The translations under genes and the position numbers were made by a program. From positions 1-33,822 of the forward strand of contig NZ_BCUZ01000022.1 in the NCBI RefSeq assembly GCF_001591485.1: a stretch of DNA of 33,822 bases. The letters are read 5' to 3'. Source of the DNA: Neobacillus fumarioli NBRC 102428 (GTDB lineage Bacteria; Bacillota; Bacilli; Bacillales; Cytobacillaceae). Below the pieces are notes generated by a model. That model ran no database searches. It was not told the origin of the DNA and saw nothing but the letters and a program-made list of their open reading frames with translations. Positions 28,796 to 33,822 of this stretch are shown one piece after another. Numbering within the stretch: the stretch's first letter is position 1; the number at the start of each line of letters is the position of its first letter.

Positions 28796-29455
28796 TTAAA
28801 CTTCAATTAAATCTTTTAACTTTTCAAACGTTTTATCACCAATTCCACTAATATTCTTTAAGTCATCAATCTTCTTAAACGGGCCGCTTTTTTCTCGGTA
28901 ATCAATAATCGCTTTTGCCTTTGCCGCACCTACTCCCGGTAAAGTTTGCAGCTGGGTCTCGTCTGCTTTATTTAAATTGACTTTCGTTTGATTTTTAGTG
29001 GGATTCCCCGGTGAAGCAGCGGTTTTTCCATTATTGGCTGTATTGCCGTTGCTCGGAAGTGCTTGGGGCACCTCATCCTTTGCCGGTATATAAATCACCA
29101 TTTCATCCTTTATATGTTCAGCAAAATTGACTTGACTTTGATCTGCCTTATCTGTCAACCCTCCGGCCCGGTTAATCACATCATTTACCCGCTCCCCTTG
29201 ATTCGCCTGATAAACCCCCGGCAGTTTTACCTGCCCCTTTACATCGACCATCACTTGGTCAGACTGTTTGTCTTTCGCTGTTTGTTTTGTATTGTCTGTT
29301 TTCTTTTTCTGGATTTGCGGCTTCGTCTCAAAGCCCTGCATTTGATTCGCTGCTGGTACTTGGGCATCATGTCCGAAAAAATAATATAAACCAAATGCTG
29401 CAATTACAATGACTAGCAATCCATACATTTTATGTTCCATCAGCCATTCTTTCAA
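28796..29455 (-). CDS. comEA: Competence DNA receptor ComEA
   Basis: ComEA binds double-stranded DNA at the outer face of the membrane and hands it to the uptake machinery. The protein of about 219 residues has one N-terminal membrane anchor (YGLLVIVIAAFGLYYFFG), a Lys/Gln-rich linker, a SLBB-like domain (VDVKGQVKLPGVYQANQGER), a Pro/Asn/Gly linker, and a C-terminal pair of helix-hairpin-helix motifs (TLPGVGAAKAKAII and ISGIGDKTFEKLKDLI). I favour the TTG at 29455, about 8 nt after AAAGGA; the ATG at 29464 abuts that site. It is divergent from comER. Confidence 0.94.
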   Translation of the reverse strand: MKEWLMEHKMYGLLVIVIAAFGLYYFFGHDAQVPAANQMQGFETKPQIQKKKTDNTKQTAKDKQSDQVMVDVKGQVKLPGVYQANQGERVNDVINRAGGLTDKADQSQVNFAEHIKDEMVIYIPAKDEVPQALPSNGNTANNGKTAASPGNPTKNQTKVNLNKADETQLQTLPGVGAAKAKAIIDYREKSGPFKKIDDLKNISGIGDKTFEKLKDLIEV

Positions 29456-29540
29456 TTGAACCATCCTTTCTAAAGGTATATTTCCCTAATGCTATTCATA
29501 ATGTTATAAAAGAAACCTGCATGCGAAGGAGGGTCGGACT

Positions 29541-30365
29541 ATGAATCTAGGTTTTATTGGTACCGGTAATATGGGAACAATTCTGGTGGAGGCTTTAGTT
29601 GAGGGAAAAGCCATTTCCCCTTCTTCAATAACGATTACAAACCGAACAAAAGCAAAAGCAATGGTGCTTAAAGATAAATATAGTGGTCTAAAGGTCGCAG
29701 GCGATGCAAAAGAGGTGGCAGCCAAGTCTGATTTAGTATTTATTTGTGTAAAACCACTGGACGTTACGACAGTGCTTGATGACATTCATCCATACATGAC
29801 AAAGGAAAAATGCCTAATTTCTATTACAAGTCCTATCAATACATGTCAAATTGAGAGTAAGATCGCCTGCTCCGTGGCCCGGGTCATCCCCAGCATTACG
29901 AATCGGGCATTATCAGGAGTATCATTAATTTCGTATGGGGAAAATTGCCGGAAGGAGTGGCGAGATAGAATTGACCTGATAATGGAGAAAATCTCAAAGC
30001 CAGTTCATATTGATGAAAAAATTACGAGGGTTGCTTCAGACATCGTCAGCTGCGGACCTGCCTTCTTCTGTTATCTGCTTCAGGCATTTATTCTCGCCGC
30101 CGTGAAAGTGACGGAAATCGATGAAAAAACAGCCACCATTCTAGCAAGTGAAATGATTGTTGGACTTGGCGAATTGATTAAACAAGGAGTTTATACATTA
30201 CCATCTCTTCAAGAAAAGGTAATTGTCAAGGGTGGGATTACCGGTGAAGGGATCAAAATAATGGAAAAGGAACTTGGCAGTCTTTTTGAACACTTATATA
30301 AAGCAACACATAACAAGTTTAAAGAAGAATTAGAAAAGGTAGAGCTGCAGTTCTCTTCTCACTAA
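29541..30365 (+). CDS. comER: ComER, ProC-like oxidoreductase family protein
   Basis: Late-competence locus protein ComER, a member of the pyrroline-5-carboxylate reductase (ProC) family. It is on the opposite strand to comEA-comEC, as in B. subtilis. The 274-residue protein has the Rossmann motif GFIGTGNMG near the start, VFICVKPLD, ISITSPINTCQIE and the C-terminal dimerisation region with GPAFFCYLLQAFI and VIVKGGITGEGI. The enzymatic activity is uncertain; it is not needed for transformation in B. subtilis as far as I recall. ATG at 29541, 7 nt after GGAGGG. A bidirectional terminator follows. Confidence 0.92.
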   Translation: MNLGFIGTGNMGTILVEALVEGKAISPSSITITNRTKAKAMVLKDKYSGLKVAGDAKEVAAKSDLVFICVKPLDVTTVLDDIHPYMTKEKCLISITSPINTCQIESKIACSVARVIPSITNRALSGVSLISYGENCRKEWRDRIDLIMEKISKPVHIDEKITRVASDIVSCGPAFFCYLLQAFILAAVKVTEIDEKTATILASEMIVGLGELIKQGVYTLPSLQEKVIVKGGITGEGIKIMEKELGSLFEHLYKATHNKFKEELEKVELQFSSH

Positions 30366-30401
30366 TTCGCTTTTTTCTTCTAAATTCCTGCAATTTTTTT
30401 T

Positions 30402-30439
30402 AAAATAGCCATCTTTTTGTGATAAAAGATGGCTATTTT
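30402..30439. terminator. Bidirectional terminator between comER and yqeM
   Basis: Perfect 16-bp arms AAAATAGCCATCTTTT (30402-30417) and AAAAGATGGCTATTTT (30424-30439) with a 6-nt loop, plus an upstream T-run on plus (read as A on minus) at 30394-30401. It serves both convergent genes. The right arm includes the yqeM stop and last codons. Confidence 0.9.
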
Positions 30440-31182
30440 GCCGCAACAAAAAAAATTCTTTCTGACTGTTCTTCCGGTGTACCTGATCCGAAATCAGCAC
30501 TGATTTCCAAAATGGTAAATCCTGCTTCTGTTAGCCACTGTGAATATTGGTCAATCGAAAATGTCCGCTGAAAGTGAAGCTCATCAAAGCGGTCATATTT
30601 CTGAGATTGTTCATCGAAGACAAAAAAACTTAACTCATGTTCTACACTGTTTGGATATTCTCCAGGGAAACTATTCCAAATATAAGCAATTTCTTCATCA
30701 TTTTGAGCAAAGGTTTGCCCTGAGAAAATATTGGTTATCTTATAAAGGGAATGAACATCAAATAGAAAAAGACCGTCTGGTTTTAATGACTGAAATACGT
30801 GAACGAAAGTCGCCACTACCTCTTTTTCAGATTCTAAATAATTTAAAGAATCACAGAAAATGCCGATGACATCAAAGTGCTCAAGCCCCTCTAATTCGGC
30901 CATATTTTGCTGATAAAATGGAATTTGGACACCTTTCTCCGCCGCTTTTGCCTGTGCGACCGCAAGCATGTCTTCAGATAAATCGACACCGGTCACATCA
31001 AATCCAGCTTCTGCAAAACGGATAGAAAGTTCCCCTGTCCCGCAGGCCAAATCAAGGAAACGCAAGCGTTCATGGTGATTATAATATTTTGCCGCCATAT
31101 CCTTTACAAATCGAACCCACTCGTCATACGGGGCATCCTTCATCAACTCATCATAAAGGTAGGCAAATTGTTTGTAACTCAT
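30433..31182 (-). CDS. yqeM: Class I SAM-dependent methyltransferase YqeM
   Basis: A methyltransferase of unknown substrate, found beside rsfS and yqeK in Bacillus. The 249-residue protein begins MSYKQFAYLYDELMKDAPYD and has the SAM site FLDLACGTGELSIRFAEAG, VTGVDLSEDML, the FCDSLNYL segment and a C-terminal part ending QSERIFFVAAK. I start at the ATG at 31182, giving an ATGA overlap with the rsfS stop, which implies coupling. The longer frame to 31227 runs into rsfS and is not conserved. Last gene of the aroE-to-yqeM unit, with its end inside the terminator. Confidence 0.93.
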   Translation of the reverse strand: MSYKQFAYLYDELMKDAPYDEWVRFVKDMAAKYYNHHERLRFLDLACGTGELSIRFAEAGFDVTGVDLSEDMLAVAQAKAAEKGVQIPFYQQNMAELEGLEHFDVIGIFCDSLNYLESEKEVVATFVHVFQSLKPDGLFLFDVHSLYKITNIFSGQTFAQNDEEIAYIWNSFPGEYPNSVEHELSFFVFDEQSQKYDRFDELHFQRTFSIDQYSQWLTEAGFTILEISADFGSGTPEEQSERIFFVAAK

Positions 31183-31538
31183 GAATTTAACACACTCAAT
31201 ATATCTACTTTTGGCGCATCGCCCCAAAGCCGTTCTAAATTATAATAGCTTCTTTCATCGCGATGAAACACATGAGCAACAACATCGCCTAAATCAACTA
31301 AGACCCACCTGGCCTCCTCAAAGCCTTCCATTCGTTTCACAGAAAAGCCATTTTCCTCTGCTTTTTCCTTTATTTCTCCGGCAATGGCCTGTACTTGTTT
31401 ATCAGAATTCCCATGACAAATAACGAAATAATCAGCGATTAATGAAATCCCCTTCATATCGAGCGCTAGAATATCCTCCGCCCTTTTATCATCAGCCGCT
31501 TTAACGGCAATTTTAAGCAATTCTTGATTGTCCATCAA
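31179..31538 (-). CDS. rsfS: Ribosomal silencing factor RsfS
   Basis: RsfS binds ribosomal protein L14 and blocks joining of subunits when nutrients are scarce. The 119-residue protein shows the family core DDKRAEDILALDMKGISLIA, DYFVICHGNSDKQVQAI, EGFEEARWVLVDLGDVVAHV and YNLERLWGDAP. ATG at 31538 has GGAGG 8 nt upstream; a second ATG directly follows. It overlaps yqeK and yqeM by 4 nt each. It is yqeL in B. subtilis. Confidence 0.97.
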   Translation of the reverse strand: MMDNQELLKIAVKAADDKRAEDILALDMKGISLIADYFVICHGNSDKQVQAIAGEIKEKAEENGFSVKRMEGFEEARWVLVDLGDVVAHVFHRDERSYYNLERLWGDAPKVDILSVLNS

Positions 31539-32104
31539 TCAATCCTCCTATTTTTAAGTAAATCATTATACGTATAAAATGTGTCAGGATACACGGTTTG
31601 ATTTTTTTTCAATAAGAATATTATCGTATTTTGAATGGATTTTATTAAAGCTAGATCCAAGTTCTTGCGAGCCAATTCCCTAACCTCATCCACTCCGGGG
31701 AAATGACGTCCCGGCTCGATATAATCGGCCAAATAGATGATCTTTTCCAATAATGTCATTCCGGGTCTGCCGGAGGTATGAAAGCGGATTGCAGCTAAAA
31801 TTTCGGGGTCTGTCACTCCAGCCTCTTTTTCAACCAAATAGGAGCCCACTGGTGCATGCCATAACTCAGCATTATAGTCAAGCAAATCCCTGGGAAATCC
31901 TTGTGACAGTATGATTTCTTTCATTTCTTCCTTTGGCCGGAATTTGGCATAGTCGTGGAATATCGCGGCAAGTTCAGCCTTTTTTTCATCAGCATCGTAC
32001 AATTTTGCCAAAGAAATAGCTGTTTCCATTACTCCAAGCGTATGTTGATAGCGATGGTCTGTCAATTGCTTCTTTACAAGTTCTAATGCTTTTTCACTTT
32101 CCAT
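31535..32104 (-). CDS. yqeK: HD-domain hydrolase YqeK (probable Ap4A hydrolase)
   Basis: HD-superfamily metal-dependent hydrolase. YqeK members have been described as symmetrical diadenosine tetraphosphate (Ap4A) hydrolases. The 189-residue protein has [16 protein letters not shown] (H21), IFHDYAKF (H50, D51), [16 protein letters not shown] (H83) and [15 protein letters not shown]. The fold then continues through [13 protein letters not shown]. It overlaps nadD upstream by 11 nt and rsfS downstream by 4 nt. It is intact with a full set of metal ligands. Confidence 0.94.
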   Translation of the reverse strand: MESEKALELVKKQLTDHRYQHTLGVMETAISLAKLYDADEKKAELAAIFHDYAKFRPKEEMKEIILSQGFPRDLLDYNAELWHAPVGSYLVEKEAGVTDPEILAAIRFHTSGRPGMTLLEKIIYLADYIEPGRHFPGVDEVRELARKNLDLALIKSIQNTIIFLLKKNQTVYPDTFYTYNDLLKNRRID

Positions 32105-32663
32105 ATAAATGCCTCTCTTTAATAAACTCTATTACAGCATCCGGCATTAAATATTTTACTGATTTGCCGTCTTTTAATCTTTCTCTGATCATGCTGGACG
32201 ACACTTCAAATGCGGGAACATCCACATAAAGAATCGGATATTCTGTTAGACAACTGTATGACGGTCTTTTGACACCGACAAATTGGACAAGAGCGATTAA
32301 TTCATCGATTTGTTTCCATTTTGGCAAATATTCAATCATGTCCGCACCGATAATGAAATAAAACTGATGATCTTTGTATTGTTCCCGAATCATTCTTATC
32401 GTATCAATCGTATAAGACGGACCTGTTCTTTCCAATTCAATAGTTTGTATATCAAACACCGGATTTCCGTTTAACGCCCTTTTAAGCATTTCCATACGAT
32501 CTTCATTTGTTATCGAACATGATTTCTTCTTATGTGGAGGGTCTTGATTTGGTATAAACCAAATTTTATCCAACTTCAGGGCAGAAAGAACCTCATTGGC
32601 GATCAATAAATGTCCATTATGAGGCGGATCAAATGTTCCGCCTAAAATGCCGATTTTATTCAT
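32094..32663 (-). CDS. nadD: Nicotinate-nucleotide adenylyltransferase
   Basis: NadD transfers AMP from ATP to nicotinate mononucleotide, making deamido-NAD, an essential step of NAD synthesis. The 189-residue protein has the nucleotidyltransferase motif [11 protein letters not shown] (8-18), [18 protein letters not shown], and the C-terminal [20 protein letters not shown] that corresponds to the ISSTxIR ATP-binding motif. It overlaps yqeK by 11 nt and follows yhbY by 12 nt. It is yqeJ in B. subtilis. Confidence 0.97.
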   Translation of the reverse strand: MNKIGILGGTFDPPHNGHLLIANEVLSALKLDKIWFIPNQDPPHKKKSCSITNEDRMEMLKRALNGNPVFDIQTIELERTGPSYTIDTIRMIREQYKDHQFYFIIGADMIEYLPKWKQIDELIALVQFVGVKRPSYSCLTEYPILYVDVPAFEVSSSMIRERLKDGKSVKYLMPDAVIEFIKERHLYGK

Positions 32664-32675
32664 CCTAAAGTCTCC

Positions 32676-32966
32676 TTATGGAAGCGTAATTTGTTTATGT
32701 TCCACTGATTCTTTATATAAAACAATTGTATTTCCGATTAATTGAACCAGTTCCGCTCCTGTTCCGGCAGTAAGTTCCTCTGCAACAACGGTTTTATCAT
32801 CCTCGCAATTTTGCAGTACACTCACTTTTAACAACTCTCTTGCTTCAAGTGCGTCCGCAATTTGTTTTATCATATTTTCATTAACGCCGCCCTTTCCCAC
32901 TTGAAAAATCGGATCCAAGTGATGGGCCTTTGATCGTAAAAATCGTTTTTGTTTACCTGTTAACAT
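32676..32966 (-). CDS. yhbY: CRM-domain RNA-binding protein YhbY
   Basis: Small RNA-binding protein with a CRM (YhbY) domain, associated with pre-50S particles in other bacteria. The 96-residue protein reads MLTGKQKRFLRSKAHHLDPI, then FQVGKGGVNENMIKQIADAL with the GxxG-type loop GKGG, then ARELLKVSVLQNCEDD. Length and sequence are typical. Its start overlaps the end of aroE by 14 nt. It is yqeI in B. subtilis. Confidence 0.95.
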   Translation of the reverse strand: MLTGKQKRFLRSKAHHLDPIFQVGKGGVNENMIKQIADALEARELLKVSVLQNCEDDKTVVAEELTAGTGAELVQLIGNTIVLYKESVEHKQITLP

Positions 32967-33798
32967 GTTGCCCTCCTAGTTGAGTAAAAATAGTTTCCCT
33001 CATTCTTTCAACATCAGGGAATATTCCAGTCCATTTTTCAAAAGCAAGTGCCCCCTGAAACACAAACATTTCGATTCCATTTTGGGTTTTTCCCCCATTT
33101 TGCCTTGCTTTTTGTAAAAACTGTGTTTCCAGCGGATTGTAAATAATATCACAAACAATTGTCCCCGGCTTCATCCCATTTAAGGTAAGCGGCTGTTCAA
33201 AAGCTTTTGGTGACATGCCAATCAATGTTGTTTGAATGATTACATCATATAGAGCCAGGTTTTTCTCGGCCGCATCTAATGAATATGCGTTAGAAGAAAT
33301 GGGATAAGGACACGCTTCAATCAGGCTCTCTGCTTTTGTAATTGTCCGGTTCGTAATATCAATTACCTGCGGATTTTCTTTTGCCAGTGTAAAATAAATC
33401 GCCCGGGCTGCCCCGCCTGCCCCAATGATTAAAACGTTTTTCCCTTTTAATGAAGACATTAATACATTTAATCCCCTTAAAAAACCAACCCCGTCTGTAT
33501 TATAGCCGATTAGTTTTCCGCCATCGTTCACGACTGTATTAACAGCTCCAATACTGGCTGCCAGCTCATCTACCTCATCAAGAAAGGGAATAATCTTGCT
33601 TTTATAAGGTACTGTTAGATTAAATCCTCCGACACCGAGTGCCTTTAACCCTTTTACAGCTGTTTGTAAATCATCTTCCTGTACTTGGAAAGGAAGATAA
33701 GAGGCATCAATATGATACAAGGAAAATAAATCATTATGCATCACCGGGGACATGGAATGGCCGATCGGATTTCCTATTACAGCGTATAATGTTTTCAT
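32953..33798 (-). CDS. aroE: Shikimate dehydrogenase (NADP+)
   Basis: Reduces 3-dehydroshikimate to shikimate in aromatic amino acid synthesis. The 281-residue protein has the substrate-binding start VIGNPIGHSMSPVMHN, the catalytic lysine in NLTVPYK, the aspartate in GYNTDGVGF, the NADP site IIGAGGAARAI and NRTITKAES, and the C-terminal MFVFQGALAFEKWTG. I start at the ATG at 33798, preceded by GGAG, which gives MKTLYAVIGNP like relatives; a start at 33816 would add six residues. Called aroD in B. subtilis. It overlaps yhbY by 14 nt. Upstream DNA is outside the window. Confidence 0.96.
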   Translation of the reverse strand: MKTLYAVIGNPIGHSMSPVMHNDLFSLYHIDASYLPFQVQEDDLQTAVKGLKALGVGGFNLTVPYKSKIIPFLDEVDELAASIGAVNTVVNDGGKLIGYNTDGVGFLRGLNVLMSSLKGKNVLIIGAGGAARAIYFTLAKENPQVIDITNRTITKAESLIEACPYPISSNAYSLDAAEKNLALYDVIIQTTLIGMSPKAFEQPLTLNGMKPGTIVCDIIYNPLETQFLQKARQNGGKTQNGIEMFVFQGALAFEKWTGIFPDVERMRETIFTQLGGQHVNR

Positions 33799-33822
33799 AT
33801 GTTTCTCCTCGTCCAATTTATC

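Noticed and set aside
29456-29540. ComK box in the comEA-comER divergent region
   Set aside because: I looked for AAAA-N5-TTTT pairs and found none with acceptable spacing in this short region.

Overview
The window is a chromosomal segment from a low-GC, endospore-forming Bacillaceae species related to Bacillus but not B. subtilis itself. The evidence is the gene content and order (it matches from memory the B. subtilis aroD/aroE-to-recO segment, in the comE/dnaK/era neighbourhood), strong GGAGG-type ribosome sites, TTG and GTG starts, sporulation genes (gpr, yqfC, yqfD) and the HrcA/CIRCE heat-shock operon. Almost everything is on the minus strand. Only yqeW, rpsT, yqzM and comER are on plus. 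I see no prophage, insertion sequence with a transposase, CRISPR array, tRNA or rRNA.

Layout, read in the main transcription direction (right to left): aroE-yhbY-nadD-yqeK-rsfS-yqeM (33.8-30.4 kb; shikimate pathway, NAD synthesis, ribosome silencing) is tightly packed with overlapping genes. comER (plus) diverges from comEA-comEB-comEC, the DNA-uptake channel genes. Tiny yqzM (plus) converges on comEC. After a 311-bp gap come holA, rpsT (plus), gpr, yqxA, lepA and hemW. The heat-shock operon hrcA-grpE-dnaK-dnaJ-prmA-rsmE-mtaB follows, preceded by a sigma-A promoter and a perfect CIRCE operator. Next are yqeW (plus), rpsU-yqeY, yqfC-yqfD-phoH, pgpH-ybeY-dgkA, and cdd-era-yqzL-recO. The left edge holds the promoter, glycine-type T-box leader and terminator that control glyQS, whose coding region lies beyond the window.

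The genes are housekeeping: translation and ribosome maturation (era, ybeY, rpsU, rpsT, lepA, rsfS, yhbY, rsmE, prmA, mtaB), protein folding (dnaK system), DNA repair/replication (recO, holA), nucleotide metabolism (cdd, comEB, nadD), c-di-AMP turnover (pgpH), competence and sporulation.

No obviously new multi-gene system is present. The points most worth a second look are: (1) two inverted copies of a ~157-bp hairpin-forming repeat, each sitting 5-6 bp behind an intrinsic terminator of a ribosomal-protein transcription unit and in the same orientation to it; (2) two gene-order gaps relative to B. subtilis, namely no yqeZ-floA-yqfB between yqeY and yqfC (where one repeat copy lies) and no spoIIP between gpr and yqxA; (3) a perfect 15-bp terminator-like hairpin whose 3' arm carries the yqfC ribosome-binding site and whose loop contains a sigma-E-like -10; (4) palindromic short repeats between the glyQS T-box terminator and glyQ; (5) a structured, gene-free stretch between holA and yqzM.
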